From positions 1 through 52,732 of IMG/VR virus record IMGVR_UViG_3300050821_003379: 52,732 nt of DNA; one strand, given 5' to 3'. Source of the DNA: a virus. Below the pieces are notes generated by a model. The model ran no database searches. It worked only from the letters and a program-made list of their open reading frames with translations, and was not told the DNA's origin. Of the stretch, positions 46,741 through 52,732 are shown piece after piece (position 1 is the stretch's first letter; each line of letters opens with the position of its first letter). The position numbers were made by a program, and so were the translations under genes.

Positions 46741-47878
46741 GTTTGCATTGGCGGCGGTACTACTGCTTGCTCCCGTAGCAGTGCAGGCGCAGTCCAATCC
46801 AGGGTTTGCGGACGGGCAGCCATTGTGCGCCAACGTGCCGAACATCAACTGTCCGGGGCAGACGAACAGTCTCAATTCTGCGTTCACTAATAAGCAGGAT
46901 GTTTTCTCCGGCACACCCTCCGCCGGTTACGTCCCGATTGCAACAGGTGGGGCGGTGGTATGGGGAAATTCCTTTCCCAATTCGATCACGTTTCAGGCAG
47001 GGCTATTGGCCCTCAACAGCTCATCGCAGACTGGCGGCGGTATTTATACGCCAAGTAGCGCGATGTGCTCCTATTTCCCATCCGCGCCTTGGACCACCAT
47101 TTGGCCATGCTTCGCTGGGATAATGACTTATACCGGCACGGCGGCGTCATCAGTTTTAGGCCATGTTATTGGTTCCCTTGGCTGGCTCAAACTCAATGGT
47201 ACCGGAATGGTGCCGCTCGGCATTGGCCATGAAGGCAAGATTGAAGTCAATAATTCGGGCCAAGTCGTCACAAACCTAATTCCGTCCGAGAACCAATTAA
47301 CCGACATTGTTGCTGGTGCCACGGTCAGCAATCTCTATCTCAACAATTCGCATATCGTCGATATGCACGCAGCGGTCCCGACCGTCATAGCCAATACCCT
47401 CGCCATCGACAATATTCACGGCAACATCGCACTAGCTATCCCACACTTCTGTCCTTCCCCTACGGCGCTCAATGCAACAATTGCGCTATACATCTGCAAC
47501 TATATGCCCGCCTTTGCATTCGGCGGCATCGGGGCGATCACCACCAAGTATTTCATGCTCAATTCCGAGCCCACGGCGATTTCCTCGCTAGCCGGCGTGC
47601 TCAACGTCATCAATGCGACGGCTTCGACCTCACCCACCACGGGCGCGACGACGGTGATCGGCGGCCTAGGTGTTGCTGGTGCCGTCTATGGCGGGGCCGA
47701 GATCGCGACGGGTGTGACTACGGTCGCTGGCCTGCCGACTTGCAACGCCGCGCACGAAGGAGCGCGACATTATGTAACTGACCAGAATACAGCCGTGGCC
47801 TATCGTGGCGCCGTCACGGCTGGCGGCACGACGCGTCAGGCGGTACTGTGCTCGAACAGCGCATGGATACAGGATTGA
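46727..47878 (+). CDS. Secreted tail-fibre-like protein
   Basis: 383 aa. Signal peptide MFLGRFALAAVLLLAPVAVQ-AQ. Gly/Thr/Asn-rich fibre body (TYTGTAASSVLGHVIGSLGW), a shaft-like repeat (TTVIGGLGVAGAVYGGAEIA) and a terminal knob ending RQAVLCSNSAWIQD. This knob end is repeated as a degenerate copy at 48220. GTAC sites are scarce, as in the 36-41 kb block, suggesting exchange of fibre cassettes. Confidence 0.65.
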   Translation: MFLGRFALAAVLLLAPVAVQAQSNPGFADGQPLCANVPNINCPGQTNSLNSAFTNKQDVFSGTPSAGYVPIATGGAVVWGNSFPNSITFQAGLLALNSSSQTGGGIYTPSSAMCSYFPSAPWTTIWPCFAGIMTYTGTAASSVLGHVIGSLGWLKLNGTGMVPLGIGHEGKIEVNNSGQVVTNLIPSENQLTDIVAGATVSNLYLNNSHIVDMHAAVPTVIANTLAIDNIHGNIALAIPHFCPSPTALNATIALYICNYMPAFAFGGIGAITTKYFMLNSEPTAISSLAGVLNVINATASTSPTTGATTVIGGLGVAGAVYGGAEIATGVTTVAGLPTCNAAHEGARHYVTDQNTAVAYRGAVTAGGTTRQAVLCSNSAWIQD

Positions 47879-47889
47879 AGGAGAATATC

Positions 47890-48219
47890 ATGGCCGACGT
47901 CATCACCGCGACCGTCGTTATCGGAATATTGGGGCAAATCATCTATTGCCCAAGCGATCAGACCAGCGGCAATTGCCTTCCGAGTGCGGCACAGCGAAAG
48001 ATCGAAATTCAAGTGCTGCGTGGCGAAAATTGCAAGATCGATCCGAATGCCCGTGGAGAAGATTATCTTGTTGATGGTTGCTACACCGACGCCCTTGCTC
48101 TCGTCATCGACGGAACGGTCGTTGGTCGCGTTCCTCGGAACCTTCTGACAGATATGGATGTCAAGGTGCTTTCGCGATATTTCCCGAATCATCCGCGATG
48201 GTTGCCAAAGGCGCAGTAA
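47890..48219 (+). CDS. Hypothetical protein of the fibre cassette
   Basis: 109 aa, beginning MADVITATVVIGILGQIIYC. AAGGAGAATATC precedes the ATG. Mixed alpha/beta (KIEIQVLRGENCKIDPNARG; ALALVIDGTVVGRVPRNLL), with three Cys. Possibly a fibre assembly factor or tip adaptor. Family not recognised. Confidence 0.6.
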   Translation: MADVITATVVIGILGQIIYCPSDQTSGNCLPSAAQRKIEIQVLRGENCKIDPNARGEDYLVDGCYTDALALVIDGTVVGRVPRNLLTDMDVKVLSRYFPNHPRWLPKAQ

Positions 48220-48303
48220 ATGAAGCTATTGCGTTCTATATCCGTCACAGGCTTGGGCACGACGAGGCAAGTCGTGTTTTGCTCGAACAGCGCATGGATA
48301 TAA
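48220..48303 (+). pseudogene. Remnant of a second fibre knob C-terminus
   Basis: 27 codons (MKLLRSISVTGLGTTRQVVF, then CSNSAWI) copying the end of the fibre at 46727 (AGGTTRQAVLCSNSAWI). GCTCGAACAGCGCATGGATA is identical in both. No long upstream frame remains, so this is a duplicated or exchanged tail fragment rather than a full gene. Confidence 0.6.
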
Positions 48304-48318
48304 GACTGAAAGAAGGGT

Positions 48319-48582
48319 ATGATGAAAAAAATACTATGGATTGCAATATGCTTTCTCGCTCCGCTTGGCGTGGTGGCGCAGGAAGCCACGCCGAAGCCTC
48401 TTTCGCAAGTCCCGATGATCATAGAACCGGCCGATGCCGATGTCTTTCGTGATATCATCGAAAGTACCGTCCCGCCTCGATACAATGCGGCGCTGATTCG
48501 CTGGTACATGGCCATCTTCCAGCGGCAGCAAGCTAAGCAAGCCGAGATGGCAAAAGCAGCAAAATCGGAGTACGATCAGTGA
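48319..48582 (+). CDS. Small secreted protein
   Basis: 87 aa. Signal peptide (MMKKILWIAICFLAPLGVVA-Q) followed by an acidic then helical segment (RWYMAIFQRQQAKQAEMAKA). AAAGAAGGGT precedes the ATG. GTGA overlap with the gp4-like gene. Possibly a periplasmic lysis or fibre-accessory protein. Confidence 0.55.
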   Translation: MMKKILWIAICFLAPLGVVAQEATPKPLSQVPMIIEPADADVFRDIIESTVPPRYNAALIRWYMAIFQRQQAKQAEMAKAAKSEYDQ

Positions 48583-49265
48583 CGCAGAATGCCGCTTACG
48601 TCGTCACGCAAGCTTTGCGGTTGTTCGGCATCATCGACCAGACAGAACAGCCAACGGCGGCGGACCTCGCAAACAACGTCCCGATTTTGAACGATCTTCT
48701 CCGCGCCGAACACATGGACGGCGCCACGATGTATCTCCAAGCACGTGTGGCAGTCACGTTGCCGCCTGGCGTGACGGGCAACATTTACAGTTTTTCAATT
48801 GGCACTGCGAACGCGTCTTATCTGGTTCAAGTGGACGCGGTTGCAGTCAAATCAATTTGGATGAACGACCTCAATAACAACACGAATCGCGAAACGCGTA
48901 CGGCGCCAATGGCAGACGTGGTGCGTACAACGCAAGTAGGCATCGTCACGCGATGGCACCAAGAGCGTCAGATTGACGGCTCCGTACTGATCACAGCATG
49001 GCAACCGCCGCGGGCCGCTGCGAAGGCGCTTATTGATTACGGCGGACGCATTCCGGCGCTCACGAATGCGGCGGGTACGGACGCCGTTTCGCTGCCGCCG
49101 GAGGGCCTTCACGAGATTGCACTGATGCTTGGTCGGCGCATCATGGGCTCGTATGGACGCGTACTTTCGCCGACCGACCCGATTATTGTCGATGCCGAAG
49201 CTGCGAACGCCAAGTGGAAGAATTACGCACGCGGCCAGCAATGGCTTAGGCTTGTCCGGTCATGA
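48579..49265 (+). CDS. P22 gp4-like head-completion/tail accessory protein
   Basis: 228 aa with GTG start. The N-terminal ALRLFGIIDQTEQPTAADLA then NNVPILNDLLRAEHMDG is characteristic of the P22 tail accessory factor gp4 family, followed by a beta-rich region and helices. In P22 this protein closes the portal vertex. Next but one to the gp10-like protein, a conserved order in podoviruses. Confidence 0.75.
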   Translation: MTQNAAYVVTQALRLFGIIDQTEQPTAADLANNVPILNDLLRAEHMDGATMYLQARVAVTLPPGVTGNIYSFSIGTANASYLVQVDAVAVKSIWMNDLNNNTNRETRTAPMADVVRTTQVGIVTRWHQERQIDGSVLITAWQPPRAAAKALIDYGGRIPALTNAAGTDAVSLPPEGLHEIALMLGRRIMGSYGRVLSPTDPIIVDAEAANAKWKNYARGQQWLRLVRS

Positions 49266-49582
49266 GCGACGCCAAGGCGACATTCCACACGCTAGACCAC
49301 GATCCGGCTGCGCCGGGTGCTGAACAGTGCGTAGAATTCAACTGTCCGATGTTCGATCGCCGCTGCGGTCCGCTTATCATCGCAGGCCGTACGAACATGA
49401 AGCACGATCCGCAGGGTCAGAATGGCGGTACCGCGCAATGGAGCTGGAACGGCGACCGTGAAGCTCCCACATTACAGCCCTCCGTCAATTGCAAAGGTTG
49501 CTGGCATGGGCATATCCGCAACGGTGAATGCGTGACCGCCAGCGGTATTCCCGAGCCTGATATAAAGCGGACGCGTACGTAA
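49262..49582 (+). CDS. DUF6527-domain protein
   Basis: 106 aa. Cys clusters FNCPMFDRRC and NCKGCWHGHIRNGEC, with WSWNGDREAPTLQPSVN, match the DUF6527 family (a small metal-binding-looking domain often found in phages). Function unknown. Encoded between the two connector proteins, with overlapping starts and stops on both sides. Confidence 0.7.
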   Translation: MSDAKATFHTLDHDPAAPGAEQCVEFNCPMFDRRCGPLIIAGRTNMKHDPQGQNGGTAQWSWNGDREAPTLQPSVNCKGCWHGHIRNGECVTASGIPEPDIKRTRT

Positions 49583-51027
49583 TGAGCACAGTCAATATTC
49601 TAGGTTCATTTTTGGACACAGGGAGCCTAGATCAGGGCTCCGCGAAGCTCGTCAATGTGCGGGTGGTTCCGCGCGATCCTAAAGAGGGCCGTGAAGCTGG
49701 CGTGCGTTTCATGGGCGCCCCAGGGCTCGACGTTGTGTCGCGGCCTGCAACCGCGCCGTGCCTTGCACTGTCTCATGCTTTAGGAACCGTTTGGAGCGTT
49801 CACGCGGACGGTTCTGTATTCTATGACGTACAAACTGGCACGCCCCACTTGGCAGGCTTTGTAACTCTCAATCCAACGTTGCCCGTCGTACGGCTCGCGG
49901 AAGACCGTACGGCGCTTGTGATCGCGACGAACGCCAACACCATCAATCCGGGGCTGGCCGGAACCGGCTACACGGCAACGGAGGGCGGCGGTGTCGTGAA
50001 CGCCGGGTTTGACGCGTCGATCAATTTCGATCCATCCACTGTTGTAGTCCTAGAGAACTTCACGGTTTGGGGTGGCGCGTCGAATTTCTACGCGAATCAA
50101 GATAGCAAGATGTTCAGCTCGCTTCCGTTGCAGCCGGCAAACGTGCCGGGCACGAACTTCGCGACGAAGGAAGCGCGCGCAGATAAGCTGGTAGACTTGG
50201 CCGTTTCGGGGCGCGTGCTGTGGCCGCTCGGCGCGCGATCGTGCGAACAGTGGTACAATCCGGGGGGTGCCACGGATTTCGCTTTTACCTCCTATCCTAA
50301 TTCACTTTTGTCGGTAGGCATCGCAGCCCGCGGCTCGCTTGCAGTGATTCGCGATGCCATCATGTTTGTGGGCACGGATCGCCGTGTGTGGGGCTGCCTG
50401 GGACAAGGAGGCCAAGCGATATCGCCTCCGTGGCTTGATTTGATGCTACAGAGGCTTACAACGGCTGTACTTGCAACGCTGACTGCGTACACGTACGGAC
50501 AGGGCGGCAGTGATTTTTACGTGTTGACGTTGCCGGGGCAATGGACTGTAGAACTGTGTTCTTCGACAAACGTGTGGTCGTATCGGCAATCTCCGGGTGG
50601 TCGTTTAGATCATGCCAGCCGTTGCGCTACAGAGCACGACGGGGGCGTGACGTACGTCGGGCTCGATACAGGGCACGTCTGCGCAATGGATCTGAATAGC
50701 GCATCAGAGCCCGCGGGCACCATGAACCGACTCATTCAAACTATGTGGATAGGCAGCCAAGAATCGCGGCAGACATTTGATTCGATCGATATCGCCTCAA
50801 CAATGGGACCCGCGGCCGGCACGTTTCAATTTGATTGGTCCGAAACTTTCCCAGCGGCCACCTGGCGCGGCGTACGGCAGATTACGCTGCCAAGCACGGG
50901 GCAGATACGTGCCATCGCACGCGAAATGGGTACAGGGCGCCGCAGAGTGCTCCGGCTCCAGTACAGTGGCACGCAAGCCCCATTTACCATTGATGAAATG
51001 TTCGCGAAAATATCGCCTGGGAACTGA
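49582..51027 (+). CDS. P22 gp10-like packaged-DNA stabilisation protein
   Basis: 481 aa. Beta-propeller-like repeats typical of the P22 gp10 family: NVRVVPRDPKEGREAGVRFM, GAPGLDVV, GRVLWPLGARSCEQWYN, SYPNSLLSVGIAARGSLAVI, YTYGQGGSDFYVLTLPG, and DHASRCATEHDGG. It forms the tail hub beneath the portal and gp4-like ring. Start codon overlaps the preceding stop (TAATG). Confidence 0.8.
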   Translation: MSTVNILGSFLDTGSLDQGSAKLVNVRVVPRDPKEGREAGVRFMGAPGLDVVSRPATAPCLALSHALGTVWSVHADGSVFYDVQTGTPHLAGFVTLNPTLPVVRLAEDRTALVIATNANTINPGLAGTGYTATEGGGVVNAGFDASINFDPSTVVVLENFTVWGGASNFYANQDSKMFSSLPLQPANVPGTNFATKEARADKLVDLAVSGRVLWPLGARSCEQWYNPGGATDFAFTSYPNSLLSVGIAARGSLAVIRDAIMFVGTDRRVWGCLGQGGQAISPPWLDLMLQRLTTAVLATLTAYTYGQGGSDFYVLTLPGQWTVELCSSTNVWSYRQSPGGRLDHASRCATEHDGGVTYVGLDTGHVCAMDLNSASEPAGTMNRLIQTMWIGSQESRQTFDSIDIASTMGPAAGTFQFDWSETFPAATWRGVRQITLPSTGQIRAIAREMGTGRRRVLRLQYSGTQAPFTIDEMFAKISPGN

Positions 51028-51029
51028 AC

Positions 51030-51665
51030 ATGCCGATTAAGTTCCCGCCGCCACCTTTCCTCGCTGGTAAGCAGTTTCAGGGGCTCAATCGTTGGCTCTT
51101 GGACCTCCAGTCTGTCTTGGCTATTTCCGGGCTTATTGACCCGAACAGCGTTGAAACGCTACCGGCAACTACGGCGCAAGTTGCCACTAACACGGCGAAC
51201 ATTGCGACAATCAACGGCGAAATCGCCACGTTGAACACCGAAGTCACAGCGCTGCAGGCGCAATACTCTTTTGGTAACTGGACGCCCACGCTTCAAGGAA
51301 GCACCCTTGGCGGCGCTCCCACGTACACCGTACAGTCGGGCACGTGGGAGAAAGTCGGGCGCATGGTCACGGCGCGTTTTTCGGTGACGATTTCGGCTCT
51401 CGGCGGTCCTACGGGTAACATGCAAATATCGGGGCTGCCGTTCACGTCCGTAAGCTCTGCGAATGACAATGGCGGCTGTACAATCCATTTCATGAGTGGC
51501 GTCACGCTCGACGCCGGCTATGTGACGCTGACGGGGATCGTGGCGCCGAACACGTCTCTCGTAGCGCTGCAAGAGCTGGGAAGCGGCCATGCCGGCCAGC
51601 CAACGGGTGTCGGCTTATTCGCCGCAGCAACCACTTTAGAGGGCGTAGTGCATTACCGCACCTAG
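51030..51665 (+). CDS. Tail fibre / receptor-binding protein
   Basis: 211 aa. N-terminal attachment region (FPPPPFLAGKQFQGLNRWLL), a trimeric coiled coil (VATNTANIATINGEIATLNT), then a beta-sandwich tip (YSFGNWTPTLQGSTLGGAPT; MVTARFSVTISALGGPTGNM). No signal peptide. It follows the hub gene, as expected for a short tail fibre. Its stop overlaps the convergent VRR-NUC gene. Confidence 0.7.
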   Translation: MPIKFPPPPFLAGKQFQGLNRWLLDLQSVLAISGLIDPNSVETLPATTAQVATNTANIATINGEIATLNTEVTALQAQYSFGNWTPTLQGSTLGGAPTYTVQSGTWEKVGRMVTARFSVTISALGGPTGNMQISGLPFTSVSSANDNGGCTIHFMSGVTLDAGYVTLTGIVAPNTSLVALQELGSGHAGQPTGVGLFAAATTLEGVVHYRT

Positions 51666-52060
51666 AACAGAGTCAACGCAGTGACGATGCCTTGAAATTC
51701 CTCCAGCGTACGGACAACAAAATACAAATATCCTTGGCACTCCCAATAGCGTTGAAATTCTTCTTGTCCTTTGCGTTGTTTGCTTTTGTCGTCTTTGATT
51801 TCGATAGCTGCGGGGCGCCGAGTGAACACAAGATAGTCTGCAACGCCGGGGCGGACACCCATGCGCTTGAAGTGCATAATTGCGCCGATGCCGCCCCTGC
51901 GCTCATTAGGAACGTGGAAGATCAAATGCCGGTCCCAAATGCCGGATTTTTCCAACCATTGCTGACAATGAAAATGCAGTTCCCGTTCACTGACTTTTCG
52001 AGCTACCTTGGGGGCTCCAGCCCGAGCTTTCGCAACTGATCTTCGCGGCTTCTTAGCCAT
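51662..52060 (-). CDS. VRR-NUC domain nuclease
   Basis: 132 aa. A basic N-terminus precedes the VRR-NUC core: VPNERRGGIGAIMHFKRMGV, RPGVADYLVF and AIEIKDDKSKQRKGQEEF supply the conserved D...E-x-K triad and the following K/Q residues. Stand-alone VRR-NUC proteins are structure-selective nucleases, here probably for recombination intermediates before packaging. AGGAGG precedes the ATG. It overlaps the RHH gene by 58 bases. Confidence 0.85.
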   Translation of the reverse strand: MAKKPRRSVAKARAGAPKVARKVSERELHFHCQQWLEKSGIWDRHLIFHVPNERRGGIGAIMHFKRMGVRPGVADYLVFTRRPAAIEIKDDKSKQRKGQEEFQRYWECQGYLYFVVRTLEEFQGIVTALTLF

Positions 52061-52194
52061 AGCTCTATAGCCTCCTGGATTTGAGATGACCGCGTTGCTT
52101 GGCGTTCGTCCGTGTTGCGGACAGCGTAATCCAGCCGGCCCACAAGACTGACGGGGAGCCTTACAGAAATCATGATTTTTCGGGCGCGACTCAT
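52003..52194 (-). CDS. Ribbon-helix-helix transcriptional regulator
   Basis: 63 aa: ISVRLPVSLVGRLDYAV (beta strand and helix 1) then TRSSQIQEAIELWLRSRE (helix 2), a CopG/Arc-type fold. It is first in the minus-strand pair with VRR-NUC. Its promoter spacer contains the symmetric AGTGTCATACACT, making it the best candidate to bind that repeated element. The mRNA may be nearly leaderless. Confidence 0.75.
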   Translation of the reverse strand: MSRARKIMISVRLPVSLVGRLDYAVRNTDERQATRSSQIQEAIELWLRSREDQLRKLGLEPPR

Positions 52195-52203
52195 GTATGA
52201 TTC

Positions 52204-52232
52204 GTCTTACCTGAAAGTGTCATACACTGCAA
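52204..52232 (-). promoter_or_regulatory. RHH-gene promoter with symmetric operator
   Basis: On the minus strand, TTGCAG (52227-52232), 17 bases, TAAGAC (52204-52209). The operator candidate AGTGT-CAT-ACACT (52216-52228) is a perfect inverted repeat lying in the 50-bp space between the divergent RHH and ejection-protein genes, so one protein could control both. Confidence 0.6.
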
Positions 52233-52244
52233 GGGGGCGACGAA

Positions 52245-52732
52245 ATGAACGATTTCGGTTCAGGACTTGGGGGCATCATCGGTTCGGGCCTCGCAATGAG
52301 CGACCTTAATTCCGCGCGCTCCAGCGTCAACAACATTGCCAGCAATTTCACAGGTACGACGCAACCCTACAATCAATTTGGGCAGTCGTTTTTGAACCCG
52401 GCGACGAGCGCTATCAACCGAATCGGCGGTGTTGCCGGTGCGGATCCGAACTTGAACTACAACACATTCATGTCGAATTACGAAACGTCGCCGGCCGCAA
52501 AGTACGAAATCGGCGTCGCCGATGCTACGCAGAATAGCAGTGCGGCTGCCAATGGTGGATTGCTTTCAGGGGCAAACGAGCGAGCATTGACGGGTCTCAA
52601 CACAGGAATTGCGAGCACGTACGCGAACAACGCGTACACCAATTATCTATCCGGTAACCAACAGCAATTTGGGCAGTTGCAAAGCGCACTATCCAACATG
52701 TTCGGCGCGATCGGTGTGGGCACCACGGCCAC
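52245..52732 (+). CDS. N-terminal part of virion/DNA-ejection-type protein, continues at the left end
   Basis: 163 residues visible, beginning MNDFGSGLGGIIGSGLAMSD; the frame continues at 18-159 after the 17-base end overlap. AAGGGGGCGACGAA precedes the ATG. The FGSGL opening matches the tags of the proteins at 18751 and 22725. The body is Asn/Ser/Gln/Ala-rich and helical (GLLSGANERALTGLNTGIAS), the style of podovirus ejection proteins downstream of tail-hub genes. Confidence 0.8.
   Translation, partial: MNDFGSGLGGIIGSGLAMSDLNSARSSVNNIASNFTGTTQPYNQFGQSFLNPATSAINRIGGVAGADPNLNYNTFMSNYETSPAAKYEIGVADATQNSSAAANGGLLSGANERALTGLNTGIASTYANNAYTNYLSGNQQQFGQLQSALSNMFGAIGVGTTA

Noticed and set aside
47842-48303. 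Diversity-generating retroelement template/variable repeat
   Set aside because: The two fibre-tip repeats do not differ at adenines in a directed manner and no reverse transcriptase gene is present.
1-52732. tRNA genes, integrase, attachment sites
   Set aside because: No cloverleaf-like sequence, tyrosine/serine recombinase motif or tRNA-end repeat was noticed by eye; a tRNAscan/HMM run would be needed to exclude them fully.

Overview
This window is essentially a complete genome of a tailed, probably short-tailed (podovirus-type) bacteriophage. The first 17 bases (GTGGGCACCACGGCCAC) equal the last 17, and joining them restores one reading frame across the ends, so the contig is very likely circular or circularly permuted (about 52,715 bp once the overlap is removed). 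Portal, P22 gp4-like and gp10-like connector proteins, a large terminase and a large internal virion protein with a lysozyme-like domain are recognisable, and there is no tail sheath or tape measure. A GcrA-like DNA-binding domain (typical of alphaproteobacteria) and an Omp25-style outer-membrane protein beginning AADMPVK suggest a host in the Alphaproteobacteria, probably Hyphomicrobiales. No tRNA, rRNA, CRISPR array, integrase or insertion sequence was seen.

Layout. (1) 156-15724, minus strand: early/replication region. It holds a family A DNA polymerase with proofreading exonuclease, an ssDNA-binding protein, a Cas4/RecB-like nuclease, an SF2 helicase with five CxxC knuckles, two DNA methyltransferases, a primase-polymerase/helicase fusion, a radical SAM enzyme, a small protein resembling the Acb2/Tad1 anti-defence fold, and many small proteins. 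(2) 15978-18686, plus strand: small early genes, including a DUF6378 protein and a stand-alone copy of the nuclease C-terminal domain. (3) 18751-36193, plus strand: a 1325-aa ejection protein, a GcrA-like protein, structural and fibre-like proteins, an O-antigen polymerase-like membrane protein, the lysis module (GH19 endolysin, permuted papain-fold protein, holin), the large terminase and an RHH protein. A two-gene minus-strand cassette (24011-24366) interrupts it. (4) 44963-36250, minus strand: portal, overlapping small ORF, GroES-like protein, acidic scaffold-like protein, then a string of secreted fibre/spike-like proteins ending in an outer-membrane beta-barrel protein. (5) 45093-51665, plus strand: major capsid, fibre-like protein, gp4-like and gp10-like connectors, tail fibre. 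(6) 51662-52194, minus strand: VRR-NUC nuclease and an RHH regulator, divergent from the ejection gene that crosses the contig ends.

Several signals go beyond ordinary annotation. A perfect palindrome, AAAGCATGCTTT, occurs eight times, only in 4.5-12.6 kb, and reads as the peptide KHAF in one fixed frame when inside genes. A short protein motif, MPW[E/D], is repeated at the ends of many otherwise unrelated small proteins and recurs in the terminase N-terminus. A translation leader is repeated before seven genes on both strands. Early promoters carry embedded CCTTARRGA spacers and CGTACATACG inverted repeats. A candidate RHH operator, AGTGTCATACAY, lies at four promoters. Three virion-type proteins share an N-terminal FGSGL tag. 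GTAC is very frequent in a core sample but rare in the secreted-protein blocks at 36.2-41.0 and 46.7-48.6 kb, which suggests that these host-interaction modules were acquired.
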